From JAWWPG01 sp038254365 (GTDB lineage Bacteria > Actinomycetota > Actinomycetes > Propionibacteriales > Nocardioidaceae): a DNA stretch of 41,723 bases. The notes below the pieces were generated by a model, which was not told the origin of the DNA, did not search any database, and saw only the letters and a list, made by a program, of their open reading frames with translations. The number at the start of each line of letters is the position of its first letter. The stretch's first letter is position 1. The position numbers were made by a program, and so were the translations under genes. Location of the stretch: contig JBBSGI010000020.1 in assembly GCA_038254365.1 (NCBI GenBank), forward strand, positions 1 to 41,723. The letters run 5' to 3'. Below are positions 23,561-31,292 of this stretch, in pieces.

Positions 23561-23676
23561 AGCCGTCAGACTACAGACAGACAGCGGTCGCTGGCCAACC
23601 AACCCTTGCACAGTTGCTAAGAATTCTCGCATCCGGATGCTCGTTCGCCACCCCTGTCCCAGGGATCTCACCCGCC

Positions 23677-23970
23677 TCAGGCCGGGTCGACGTCCGGGCC
23701 TGGGACACTCTGGACCAGCCGCAGCGGCGGCACCAGACCAGCGGCCGCGAGCACCTCGACCGCCCGGCGCTCCTCGTCGTTCAGCGACACGCCGGCCGGC
23801 GGGCCGCCGAGCAGGACGGTGACGACGCAGTCGCCACACCCGATGCCGCGTACCGTGCAGACGTCGCAGTCGATCAGCATAGGGTCGCTGCCGCGCGCAT
23901 CGACCGGCTCGGCCGCGGTCATCTCGATGTGGACACGCTGGCGGGGAGTCGGTGCAAAGTCGTGCGTCAT
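23677..23970 (-). CDS. Small Cys4-motif protein (CxxC-x6-CxxC)
   Basis: A 97-residue protein with CDVCTVRGIGCGDC in the middle, a likely zinc or Fe-S site, followed by CVVTVLLGGPPAGVSLNDEERRAVEVLAAAGLVPPLRLV. It looks like a conserved actinobacterial hypothetical family, but I cannot name it. GGAGG is about seven bases before ATG 23970, and a TAGCGT -10 lies upstream. It is cytosolic by composition. It follows the MOSC gene on the same strand and precedes the NlpC/P60 operon. Confidence 0.72.
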   Translation of the reverse strand: MTHDFAPTPRQRVHIEMTAAEPVDARGSDPMLIDCDVCTVRGIGCGDCVVTVLLGGPPAGVSLNDEERRAVEVLAAAGLVPPLRLVQSVPGPDVDPA

Positions 23971-24005
23971 GAGCGACCTCCGGTCTCGGACCTGCCTCTC
24001 CACAC

Positions 24006-24011
24006 ACGCTA
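24006..24011 (-). promoter_or_regulatory. -10 hexamer of the Cys4 protein gene
   Basis: TAGCGT on the minus strand with a ~30-base leader to ATG 23970, between the MOSC stop and this gene. Confidence 0.4.
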
Positions 24012-24045
24012 GAGACGGCCTCCGACACTTTCCGGACTGTGCCCC

Positions 24046-24600
24046 TCAGACAGGCTCGAGCGGCCGCCAGGGTGGCGGCGGGAGCACCACGTCGATCCGG
24101 TCGCCCGGCCGGACCCTGCCACCCGCGACAACAACCCCCATGACCCCAGCCTTCCGGATCACCGTGCCATCGGCACGACGTCCGAGGACGGCGGCCAGCA
24201 CTCCCTGCTGGAAGCCGTCGATCTGGTGGCAGGGGTTCCGAAGCCCGGTCAGCTCCACCAACCCCGCTCCGCCGAGGCGCAGCCGGGTCCGCTGCGGCAG
24301 TGCCAGCAGGTCGAGGCCACGGGTCGAGACGTTCTCCCCGAGCTCGCCCGGACCGACCTGGTAGCCCAGGTCGCGAAGCTCGTCGAGCAGCTCGGCGTGG
24401 ATGAGATGGACCTGCCGTAGGTTCGGCTGCGTCGGGTCGCGTCGGACCCGGGACAAATGCTGTACCGTCGCGCCGGCATGGCCGTCCCCCTCGACGCCGA
24501 GGCCGGTGACCAGCGTGATCGTCGAGACGACCGCCTTGCTGAAGTGGTGACCGGTCCGGCAGGCCACCGCAGCAACCACAGGTGACACCGGCTGCGGCAT
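24046..24600 (-). CDS. MOSC-domain protein
   Basis: A 184-residue stand-alone MOSC (molybdenum cofactor sulfurase C-terminal) domain: VTGLGVEGDGHAGATVQH near the N-terminus, RQVHLIHAELLDEL, VGPGELGENVSTRGLDLLALP, LTGLRNPCHQIDGFQQG with the invariant Cys, and AGVMGVVVAGGRVRPGDRIDVV at the end. MOSC proteins carry sulfur for metal-sulfur cofactor assembly or act with mARC-like enzymes; no molybdenum genes are adjacent. ATG 24600 lies six bases after CATACT. Confidence 0.87.
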   Translation of the reverse strand: MPQPVSPVVAAVACRTGHHFSKAVVSTITLVTGLGVEGDGHAGATVQHLSRVRRDPTQPNLRQVHLIHAELLDELRDLGYQVGPGELGENVSTRGLDLLALPQRTRLRLGGAGLVELTGLRNPCHQIDGFQQGVLAAVLGRRADGTVIRKAGVMGVVVAGGRVRPGDRIDVVLPPPPWRPLEPV

Positions 24601-24606
24601 GCCGAG

Positions 24607-24612
24607 AGTATG
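24607..24612 (-). promoter_or_regulatory. -10-like hexamer of the MOSC gene
   Basis: CATACT six bases before ATG 24600, in the 22-base gap after the NYN gene: leaderless geometry. Confidence 0.45.
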
Positions 24613-24622
24613 CCGCAGCCGC

Positions 24623-25915
24623 TCACCGCCCGAGGACGGCCACCAGCGCAACCGAGGAGACCGAGCGGGCGCCGAGCTTCGCCACACTCTCCGCCACCTC
24701 GCGGTCAGTGGACACCACGACGACCGGCCGGCCGGAGGGTTCCGCGTTCACCAGCTGACGAACCACGTCGTCGGCAGTGACCCCAGGCGGGCTGAAGCGG
24801 ACCCGCACGCCGCGCGGCGATGGGACGACGGGAGTGTGCAGCAGGTCGGCGCCGTCGAAGACCACCGTGGTCTCGATGCCCTTGCCGGAGACCAGCCCGG
24901 CCAGTCCGGCGACCAGCCGCGCGCGCTGCTGTTCAAGGGAGACCGACGGCCACGCCTCCTTGGAGACGTTGTAGCCGTCGACCACGAGATGCACCCGCGG
25001 CAGCTCGAGGAGCCGCCTGAGCAGGACCGGGTCGTGCGACAGCAGCGCGCGACCGACCTGGGAGACCGCAGAGCCCATGCCGGGCTCGACGGTGGGCACA
25101 CCGTCGGCGGGGAGTCCCGACGACGCCGGCAGGGCGAGCTCCCGCCGGAGGCCGGTCGCCGTGTCGACCATGGTGTCGAGCAGCAACCGGAGCCGGACCA
25201 CCTCGCCATCGCGGTCGTCGCGTGCCACCCGCCGGGTGGCGGACGACTCGAGCTCGAGCTCGGCGACCTTGGCGCGCATCCGACGAGCCTCGGCCGCCGC
25301 CTCCCGAACCGCCACCTCGGCCTCCCGCCGTACCTCCGCGAGCGCCTCGGCCGAGCGGTCCAGCTCGGCCCGCGCCTCCTTGAGCTCGGTACGAGTCTGG
25401 CCGAGGGTACGGCGAAGGGCGGCGTTGTCCGCCTTGGCGCTGTCCAGCTGCGCCCGCAGCCGGTCGCGCAGCTGGCGAGCGTCCGCACGTGCCTGTTCGA
25501 GCTGCGTCGACAGCCGCTCCACCGCCGCACCAGAGTCTCCAACGCGACCGCGCTCTCGCTCGGCCTCGGCCGCAGCCGCAGCGGCGACCATCTCCTCCCA
25601 CCCTGCGGTGTGGGTCAGGTAGGCGACGGCCGCGGCCTGGGACAGGTCTGCAGCCGGGATCTCCTGCCGATCCTCCAGCGCCACCACGGTCTGCGGCACC
25701 AAGGCCCGCACCTGGGTGGCCAGGTGCTCGCGGAACTCCTCGTCACTATCCACCGCATCGACGATCTGCCGCCCCACGAGCTTGGCGCGCCGAGCCGGGG
25801 CGAACGAGGCGGACCGGCGCAGCGCAACGGGGACCCGGGCGACCGGCATCCGACCCACGGCGTCCGCGGCCAGCGCGATCACGCAGGCCTGCACACGCAG
25901 CGGTAGCGATTCCAC
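24623..25915 (-). CDS. NYN (PIN-like) domain RNase-type protein with coiled coil
   Basis: A 430-residue protein in three parts: an N-terminal globular region (1-115) with an HLATQVRALVPQTVVALEDRQEI segment, a long Ala/Arg/Glu coiled coil (about 115-235, leading into LRLLLDTMVDTATGLRREL), and a C-terminal YacP-like NYN domain. The latter shows acidic catalytic-type residues in HLVVDGYNVSKEAWPS, TTVVFDGADLLH and VVVVSTDREVAESV. The related firmicute YacP/Rae1 cleaves mRNA on ribosomes, so RNA cleavage or binding is likely. GTG 25915 is the only good start; the divergent DEDDh-UvrC gene begins 125 bases away. Confidence 0.85.
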   Translation of the reverse strand: MESLPLRVQACVIALAADAVGRMPVARVPVALRRSASFAPARRAKLVGRQIVDAVDSDEEFREHLATQVRALVPQTVVALEDRQEIPAADLSQAAAVAYLTHTAGWEEMVAAAAAAEAERERGRVGDSGAAVERLSTQLEQARADARQLRDRLRAQLDSAKADNAALRRTLGQTRTELKEARAELDRSAEALAEVRREAEVAVREAAAEARRMRAKVAELELESSATRRVARDDRDGEVVRLRLLLDTMVDTATGLRRELALPASSGLPADGVPTVEPGMGSAVSQVGRALLSHDPVLLRRLLELPRVHLVVDGYNVSKEAWPSVSLEQQRARLVAGLAGLVSGKGIETTVVFDGADLLHTPVVPSPRGVRVRFSPPGVTADDVVRQLVNAEPSGRPVVVVSTDREVAESVAKLGARSVSSVALVAVLGR

Positions 25916-26025
25916 AGCTCGATGGTCTCAGAGCCGCCAAGCAGTTTCTCGTGATCGCCCACTCCTCGGGCCGTGTCCGACGTCGGGCCACGGGTGTCTC
26001 GCCTGGTTTCGTCGGTGGTCGGCCC

Positions 26026-26031
26026 TAACGT
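26026..26031 (+). promoter_or_regulatory. -10 hexamer of the DEDDh-UvrC gene
   Basis: TAACGT followed by eight bases and ATG 26040, so translation would begin at or next to the first repeat unit. Confidence 0.45.
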
Positions 26032-26039
26032 GACTCAGC

Positions 26040-26099
26040 ATGACGGTGATGGGCATGACGGTGATGGGCATGACGGTGATGGGCATGACGGTGATGGGA
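26040..26099 (+). repeat. 15-bp x4 tandem repeat containing the start codons
   Basis: Units of ATGACGGTGATGGGC start at 26040, 26055 and 26070, with the last unit (26085) ending in A instead of C. The repeat encodes MTVMG four times. Each unit offers two in-frame ATG codons plus one in-frame GTG, and copies are in phase, so unit number changes N-terminal length without frameshift. Confidence 0.9.
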
Positions 26100-27857
26100 G
26101 AGTCCAGTGGCGCCGTCCAGCACACGTTCGACGAGCTCGGCACACCACTACGCGAGGTCACGTTCGTCGTGGTCGACCTCGAGACGACAGGCGGCTCGGC
26201 CACCGCCGGCTCGTCCATCACCGAGATCGGTGCCGTCAAGGTCCGTGGCGGCGAGGTGTTCGGCGAGTTCCAGACATTGGTCCGGCCCAGCTCCCCCATT
26301 CCGCCGTTCATCAGCGTGCTCACCGGGATCACGAACTCGATGGTGGCCGGGGCGCCGGGCATCGACACCGCGCTGCCGGCCTTTCTGGAGTTCGCGGCCG
26401 GTTCGGTGCTGGTCGCCCACAACGCGCCCTTCGACGTCGGGTTCCTCCGGCACTTCGCCGACGCGCTGTCCCTCCGCTGGCCTCGCTTCCAGGTCCTCGA
26501 CACGGCGAAGCTGGCCCGGCGCGTGGTCACCCGCGACGACGCGCCCAACTGCAAGCTCTCCTCGCTGGCCCGGCTGTTCCGCGCGACCACGACCCCCAAC
26601 CACCGGGCGCTCTCCGACGCACGGGCCACCGTCGACGTGCTCCACGGTCTGCTCGAGCGGCTCGGCAACCTGGGGGTCCACACGCTGGAGGAGCTGCAGA
26701 CCTTCTCGTCACAGGTGTCGGCGGCTCAGCGCAAGAAGCGTCACCTGGCCGAGCAGCTCCCGCACGAGCCCGGCGTCTACCTCTTCCGCGACGCGCGCGA
26801 CGCGGTGCTCTACGTCGGTACGTCGAAGGACCTGCGCAGCCGCGTGCGCACGTACTTCACGGCGAGCGAGACCCGCTCCCGGATGGGCGAGATGGTCGGT
26901 CTGGCGACGTCCGTCGAGGCCATCACGTGCACCACCGCCTTGGAGGCGGAGGTGCGCGAGCTGCGGCTGATCGCCGAGCACAAGCCGGGCTACAACCGAC
27001 GCTCGAAGTTTCCCGAGCGGGCCACCTGGCTCAAGGTCACGGTGGAGCCGTGGCCTCGGCTCTCCCTGGTCACGCAGGTGCTCGACGACGGAGCCGACTA
27101 CCTGGGCCCGTTCCGGAGCCGGGTGGCGGCGTTGTCCGCGATGGCGGCGCTGCATGAGAGCTTCCCGATCCGCCAGTGTGCCGGGCGGTTCCCTCGGGAG
27201 CCTCGTCGGAGCGCGTGCGCACTCGCCGAGATGGGCAAGTGTCTGTCCCCGTGCGACGGCTCGTCGTCGGCCGCGGCCTACACGGCCGTCGTGGGCCGGC
27301 TGCGCCGCGCCATCGCGGAGAGCCCGCACGAGGTCGTGGATACGCTGCGCGGTCGGATGAGCAGGTTGGCCGCCGGAGAGCGTTTCGAGGAGGCGCGAAG
27401 CCAGCGTGACGAGATGGTGAGCTTCGTGCGCGCCGCTGCCCGCACCCAGCGGTTGTCCGCGCTCACTTCGTGCCGTGAGGTCGTGGCGGCGCGCCGCAAC
27501 GACCTGCACCAGTGGGAGGTGCACGTCGTCCGGTACGGACGGCTGGCGTCCGCGGGCACCATCCCGCCCGGCGCCGACGCCCGCGAGTGGACGGCCGCTC
27601 TCACCATGAGCGCCGAGACGGTGCTGGCCGGCCACGGCCCAGCCCCCGCGGCCACGCCCGAGGAGACCGAGAAGATCCTGCGCTGGCTCGAGCTGCCCGG
27701 CATCCGGCTGGTCCACGTCGACGGGCAGTGGAGCTGCCCACTCGGCGGGGCGGAGTCGCAGCGAGACCTGCTCGACGCGATCTCGGCGTCGCGCGAGTCG
27801 CTGGTCCCCTTCGACACCCCGCGGCTGTCCGCGACGTTGGCCCGCCCCGCGCGGTGA
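26040..27857 (+). CDS. DEDDh exonuclease fused to UvrC-like GIY-YIG nuclease
   Basis: A 605-residue two-nuclease protein, Rv2191 type. Residues ~38-205 form a DnaQ-like DEDDh 3'-5' exonuclease: VVVDLETTG, AHNAPFDVGFL, and HRALSDARATVDVL with the final His and Asp. Residues ~240-340 form a GIY-YIG domain (EPGVYLFRDARDAVLYVGTSKDLRSRVRTYF...TALEAEVRELRLIAEHKPGYN), followed by the UvrC-type cysteine region CAGRFPREPRRSACALAEMGKCLSPCDG and a ~200-residue C-terminal region. DNA repair, like E. coli Cho, is likely. The start is unusual: four in-phase 15-bp repeats encode MTVMG repeats. From the -10 position ATG 26040 is most likely. Confidence 0.88.
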   Translation: MTVMGMTVMGMTVMGMTVMGESSGAVQHTFDELGTPLREVTFVVVDLETTGGSATAGSSITEIGAVKVRGGEVFGEFQTLVRPSSPIPPFISVLTGITNSMVAGAPGIDTALPAFLEFAAGSVLVAHNAPFDVGFLRHFADALSLRWPRFQVLDTAKLARRVVTRDDAPNCKLSSLARLFRATTTPNHRALSDARATVDVLHGLLERLGNLGVHTLEELQTFSSQVSAAQRKKRHLAEQLPHEPGVYLFRDARDAVLYVGTSKDLRSRVRTYFTASETRSRMGEMVGLATSVEAITCTTALEAEVRELRLIAEHKPGYNRRSKFPERATWLKVTVEPWPRLSLVTQVLDDGADYLGPFRSRVAALSAMAALHESFPIRQCAGRFPREPRRSACALAEMGKCLSPCDGSSSAAAYTAVVGRLRRAIAESPHEVVDTLRGRMSRLAAGERFEEARSQRDEMVSFVRAAARTQRLSALTSCREVVAARRNDLHQWEVHVVRYGRLASAGTIPPGADAREWTAALTMSAETVLAGHGPAPAATPEETEKILRWLELPGIRLVHVDGQWSCPLGGAESQRDLLDAISASRESLVPFDTPRLSATLARPAR

Positions 27858-27912
27858 CGTCCCGGCTGGCCAGCCGATTAGGCTGCCGGTATACCCAGCC
27901 CCAGGAGGCAAC

Positions 27913-28194
27913 GTGATCACCGCGATCGTGTTCATCAAGGCCGACGTCGCCCGGATCCCCGAGGTCGCCGAGGAAATCGCCTCGATCGACGGCGTGAGCG
28001 AGGTGTACTCGGTGACCGGTGAGATCGACCTGATCGCGCTCGTGCGGGTGCGTCAGCACGAAGACGTCGCGTCACTGGTCCCCGACCGGCTCAACAAGGT
28101 GCCCGGGGTGCTTTCGACCGCGACCCACATCGCCTTCCGGACGTACTCGAGCCTCGACCTGGAGGCCGCCTTCTCGTTGGGCGCGCAGGGCTGA
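27913..28194 (+). CDS. Lrp/AsnC ligand-binding (RAM) domain protein
   Basis: A 93-residue stand-alone RAM domain: VITAIVFIKADVARIPEVAEEIASIDGVSEVYSVTGEIDLIALVRVRQHEDVASLV, ending ...TATHIAFRTYSSLDLEAAF. It lacks the DNA-binding helix-turn-helix of Lrp proteins, so it probably senses small molecules or partners with another regulator. AGGAGG lies six bases before GTG 27913. It converges on the LCP gene, and both stop codons lie inside an inverted repeat. Confidence 0.88.
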   Translation: MITAIVFIKADVARIPEVAEEIASIDGVSEVYSVTGEIDLIALVRVRQHEDVASLVPDRLNKVPGVLSTATHIAFRTYSSLDLEAAFSLGAQG

Positions 28195-28213
28195 ACCGGG
28201 CTGCCGCTCAGCC
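28190..28213. terminator. Inverted repeat spanning convergent stop codons
   Basis: GGCTGA (28190-28195) and TCAGCC (28208-28213) pair around a 12-base loop. The first contains the RAM-protein TGA and the second the LCP-gene TCA (TGA on the minus strand). It could terminate both transcripts. Confidence 0.45.
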
Positions 28214-29653
28214 GCCTCCGACTGCCACCGGGTGGTAGGCGCAGGCGCTCTGCGGCTTCTGGATCACGCGCGGGCGATGCCCGCCGGGGGGCGTCGGGTT
28301 GAGTGCCTTTTGCACCACTGAGCGCATGTAGGCGAAGTTCGGCGCCGCCGGGTCGAAGTGCGCGGACGGCTGGAAGACCACGCTCCGGGTCTTGGCGTCC
28401 TTGACCTTGAGGCCGAGGTCGACGAGAGCCGGCAGCAGCCGCTGCGGGATGTCGGTACGGGCGATCTTCTTGCCCGCGGACGCGATGTCCTGGTACCGCA
28501 GCAGAATGTTCGCGGGGTTGACCTGGTTGATCACGGCGTCGATCACGCAACGCTGGTTCTGCATGCGGTGGTAGTCGTCGGTGTTCCACCTGCCACGGGC
28601 GAACCACATCGCCTTGAAGCCGTTCAGGTGCTGGTGGGGACCCGGGGCGATGTAGCCGCTCGGCGGTCTGCCCGTGTCAAGGTTGCCCCCGATCGGTACC
28701 GGCTGGTTGATGTTGACCGTGATGCCACCGAGCGCGTCGACCATCTGGGTGAAGCCCTGCAGGTTGATCAGCACGTAGTAGTCGACCGGGATCCCCAAGA
28801 TCGTGGAGATCGACATCTTCAGCGCGTCGGCACCCTCGTTGTCGGTGGCGCCCAGGATCCCGGGATGCAGCTCGGGAACCATCCGGTAGACGGCGTTCAG
28901 CAGCCAGTTCCCCTCGTCACCTTCCCCGTTGAACCCGCTCGGGTAGAGCTTGGCGAGCGGGCTACCGGCCGGGAAGGGCGCGTTCTCGAGGTTGCGCGGA
29001 AGGCTGAAAAGAGTGGTGTCGCCCGTCGTGGTGTCGACGCTGGCCACGACCATCGAGTCGGTTCGCACGCCCTGCCGGTCGACGCCGCCGTCACCTCCGA
29101 GCAGGAGGATGTTGACGCGGGACTGGCCGCCCCACGGGTCGGAGCCAGTGACGTTCTTCGGGATCGTCTTGCTGTTGGGGTTCTCCGGGAAGACCCCCTT
29201 GATGAAGTCTCGGGTCGTGTAGGCGTAGCGTGCCCCCACCGCGAACGGCGTGGCAACCATGAAGCACAGCGCCAACGCTACGCCTACCCCGACCATGCGC
29301 TGGACGTTTGTGGCATGCTTCGGCCGCAGCTCGAGATGGCTCAGCACGATCACCACTACCCAGGCCACCGCGATCACGGTGAACGCGACGATGATCTCCA
29401 GCAACCGGTTCGGGACGAGCGCGGCGTGCAGATACAGCCGCGGGTTGTACAGCCCGAGGAGGAGCGCGGCGAACATCCCGGCCACGGTGAGGCCGACGAC
29501 CGCCGCCCCGAGCCGCCGACGCCCCGCGAGCCAGAAACCACTACCGGGGATCACGGCACTGACGACCGTGAGCCATAGGGACGCGCCGAAGGAACGCTCG
29601 ACAGGGGCGCGATGGCCACCCCGCCCGGACGGCCGCCCGATGCTCAGATCCAT
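28208..29653 (-). CDS. LytR-CpsA-Psr (LCP) family cell wall ligase
   Basis: Transfers lipid-linked glycopolymers to peptidoglycan outside the membrane. A 481-residue protein with an N-terminal ~150-residue membrane region of about four helices (WLTVVSAVIPGSGFWLAG, AAVVGLTVAGMFAALLLGLY, EIIVAFTVIAVAWVVVIVLS, VGVGVALALCFMVATPFA), then an LCP domain. This shows VNILLLGGDGGVDRQGVRTDSMVVASVDTTTGDTTLFSLPRNL, GIPVDYYVLINLQGFTQMVDALGGI and a later RGRWNTDDYHRMQNQRCVIDAV with catalytic Arg residues. GAGGA precedes ATG 29653, and TAAACT lies at 29682-29687. Helix number is above average for LCP proteins, which usually have one. Confidence 0.9.
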   Translation of the reverse strand: MDLSIGRPSGRGGHRAPVERSFGASLWLTVVSAVIPGSGFWLAGRRRLGAAVVGLTVAGMFAALLLGLYNPRLYLHAALVPNRLLEIIVAFTVIAVAWVVVIVLSHLELRPKHATNVQRMVGVGVALALCFMVATPFAVGARYAYTTRDFIKGVFPENPNSKTIPKNVTGSDPWGGQSRVNILLLGGDGGVDRQGVRTDSMVVASVDTTTGDTTLFSLPRNLENAPFPAGSPLAKLYPSGFNGEGDEGNWLLNAVYRMVPELHPGILGATDNEGADALKMSISTILGIPVDYYVLINLQGFTQMVDALGGITVNINQPVPIGGNLDTGRPPSGYIAPGPHQHLNGFKAMWFARGRWNTDDYHRMQNQRCVIDAVINQVNPANILLRYQDIASAGKKIARTDIPQRLLPALVDLGLKVKDAKTRSVVFQPSAHFDPAAPNFAYMRSVVQKALNPTPPGGHRPRVIQKPQSACAYHPVAVGGG

Positions 29654-29681
29654 CCTGTCCTCGTCTCGTCCGGTCGTCCCG

Positions 29682-29687
29682 AGTTTA
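29682..29687 (-). promoter_or_regulatory. -10 hexamer of the LCP gene
   Basis: TAAACT on the minus strand, with a leader of about 20 bases to ATG 29653, in the 68-base gap after trpD. Confidence 0.5.
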
Positions 29688-29721
29688 GTGCGAAGCGTCG
29701 CCAGGGTGAAACCGGATCACC

Positions 29722-30756
29722 TCAGGCCGCGTCGACCGCCGCCAGCCAGCGCACCAGCGTCTGCCGCGCCCTTCCCGAGTCCACGGCCTCCGCGGCCCGC
29801 CGCATCCCGTCGGCGAGGCGATCCTCGAGAGAACCCGCCGCCTGGTCGTAGGCGGCGATGCCGGCCGCGGCGTTGAGCAGAACGGCGTCGCGCACCGCGC
29901 CCCCCTCACCGGCCAGTAGCGCGTGCACGACCGTGGTGTTGAACGCGACGTCGCCCCCTACCAGGTCGGCCGGCTGTGCGGGGGCGATCGCCAGGTCGGT
30001 GGGGTCAAGCGTGTGCTCGGCAACCTCGCCGCCTGCGATCGACCAGACTCTCGAGGTCGTCGTCGTGGTGAGCTCGTCGAGGCCGTCGTCGCCCCGGAAG
30101 ACGAAGCCGTCGACGCCCCGGGCCGCCAGCACGCCGGCGATGATCGGGGCCATCGCAGGATCGGCCACACCGACGGCCTGGGCAGCCGGACGGCTGGGGT
30201 TGGCGAGCGGGCCCAGAAAGTTGAACGTGGTCGCGACCCCGAGGTCGCGGCGCGGAGCAGCCGAGTGCCGCAACGCGGCGTGGAAGACCGGCGCGAAGCA
30301 GAACGTGATGCCCACCTCGGCGCCGATGCGGGCCACCGACTGGGGCGGGAGGTCCAGCCGGACGCCGAGACCCTCCAGAACGTCGGCCGAGCCACAGGAG
30401 GACGACGCCGCGCGGTTCCCGTGCTTGACCACCGGAACGCCGGCGCCGGCCGCGACCAGCGCCGCCATGGTGGTGATGTTGACCGTCCGGGACCGGTCGC
30501 CCCCGGTGCCGACAATGTCGACGGTGCGCCCGTCGACAACACACGGCTCGGCGAACTCGTACATGGTGGAGACCAGGCCTTCGACCTCCGAGACGGTCTC
30601 GCCCTTCGACCGCAACGCCACCGCAAAGCCGGCGATCTGTGCGGGCGTCGCCTCCCCGGACAGGATCTGGCGCATCGCCCAGCCGGTCTGCTCCGTGGAC
30701 AGGTCCTGCCGGATGATCAGGCAGGACAGCACGTCGGGCCAGCCGAAGTCGGTCAT
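29722..30756 (-). CDS. trpD: Anthranilate phosphoribosyltransferase
   Basis: Second step of tryptophan synthesis: anthranilate plus PRPP to phosphoribosyl-anthranilate, cytosolic. A 344-residue single-domain enzyme, complete: MRQILSGEATPAQIAGFAVALRSKGET, DIVGTGGDRSRTVNITTMAALVAAGAGVPVVKHGNRAASSSCGSADVLEGLG (PRPP loop and anthranilate site), FCFAPVFHAALRH, and TTFNFLGPLANPSRP. Other trp genes are not here, and the gene lies alone between the LCP gene and a receiver-like gene, as in mycobacteria. ATG 30756 is 11 bases after the receiver-like gene, so both share a transcript. Confidence 0.95.
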   Translation of the reverse strand: MTDFGWPDVLSCLIIRQDLSTEQTGWAMRQILSGEATPAQIAGFAVALRSKGETVSEVEGLVSTMYEFAEPCVVDGRTVDIVGTGGDRSRTVNITTMAALVAAGAGVPVVKHGNRAASSSCGSADVLEGLGVRLDLPPQSVARIGAEVGITFCFAPVFHAALRHSAAPRRDLGVATTFNFLGPLANPSRPAAQAVGVADPAMAPIIAGVLAARGVDGFVFRGDDGLDELTTTTTSRVWSIAGGEVAEHTLDPTDLAIAPAQPADLVGGDVAFNTTVVHALLAGEGGAVRDAVLLNAAAGIAAYDQAAGSLEDRLADGMRRAAEAVDSGRARQTLVRWLAAVDAA

Positions 30757-30767
30757 CGCTTCGTCGC

Positions 30768-31163
30768 TCAGCCGGGGGCGGCGACGTCGGTGCGGGGCAG
30801 CAACAGCCGGGTCACGTGCCGCGCCAGCTCGAGAGGGTCGACCGGGTGGGGCAGCGCCGCCTCCGCCCGTGACCAGGTGGCCAGCCAGCCGTCGTCCACC
30901 CGCCCGATCAGCACCAGGATCGGCGGGCAGCGGTAGATCTCATCCTTGAGCTGCCGGCAGATGCCCATGCCTCCCGCCGGCACGGCCTCCCCGTCCAGGA
31001 TCGCGAGGTCGACCCCGCCCGCGTCCATCGCCTCGATGACCGCCGGCTCGGTCGCGCACTCGACGTAGTCCAGGGCCGGGAGATCACGATGGGGGCGCTG
31101 GCCCAGGGCCTGCAGCACGGCCGATCGGGTCGCCGAGTCGTCGCTGTAGACGAGGACCAACAT
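30768..31163 (-). CDS. Degenerate response-regulator receiver domain protein
   Basis: A 131-residue stand-alone receiver fold with no output domain: MLVLVYSDDSATRSAVLQALG (acid pocket D8, D9), DLAILDGEAVPAGGMGICRQLK with Asp57 at the normal phosphorylation position, ILVLIGRVDDG at strand 4, and LPHPVDPLELARHV at strand 5. Active receivers have Thr/Ser near residue 87 and Lys at 106; here they are Gly87 and His106, so phosphorylation switching may be lost or altered. No kinase is nearby. It is divergent from ctaE and 11 bases upstream of trpD. GAAGG precedes ATG 31163. Confidence 0.82.
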   Translation of the reverse strand: MLVLVYSDDSATRSAVLQALGQRPHRDLPALDYVECATEPAVIEAMDAGGVDLAILDGEAVPAGGMGICRQLKDEIYRCPPILVLIGRVDDGWLATWSRAEAALPHPVDPLELARHVTRLLLPRTDVAAPG

Positions 31164-31197
31164 GTGTTCACCTTCGTTCGCTCTCCGGGTCAACGAG

Positions 31198-31203
31198 ATG
31201 CTA
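31198..31203 (-). promoter_or_regulatory. -10 hexamer of the receiver-trpD transcript
   Basis: TAGCAT on the minus strand, giving a leader of about 28 bases to ATG 31163. Confidence 0.45.
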
Positions 31204-31280
31204 CCGGCTCGGCATCCGGAGGCCGCCGCGCCGGTCTCTGCAAACCCGGGGGGCGCCGTGCCCCACCCAGGTGCGGGCGA

Positions 31281-31286
31281 CATAAT
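31281..31286 (+). promoter_or_regulatory. -10 hexamer of ctaE-qcrCAB
   Basis: CATAAT followed by six bases and GTG 31293, leaderless geometry for the respiratory operon. Confidence 0.55.
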
Positions 31287-31292
31287 GGCGGA

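Noticed and set aside
23460..23676. c-di-AMP (ydaO-type) riboswitch upstream of the NlpC/P60 gene
   Set aside because: GGGGGACTCA resembles one element, but the other conserved blocks are not in the right order or place; only a hairpin is supported.
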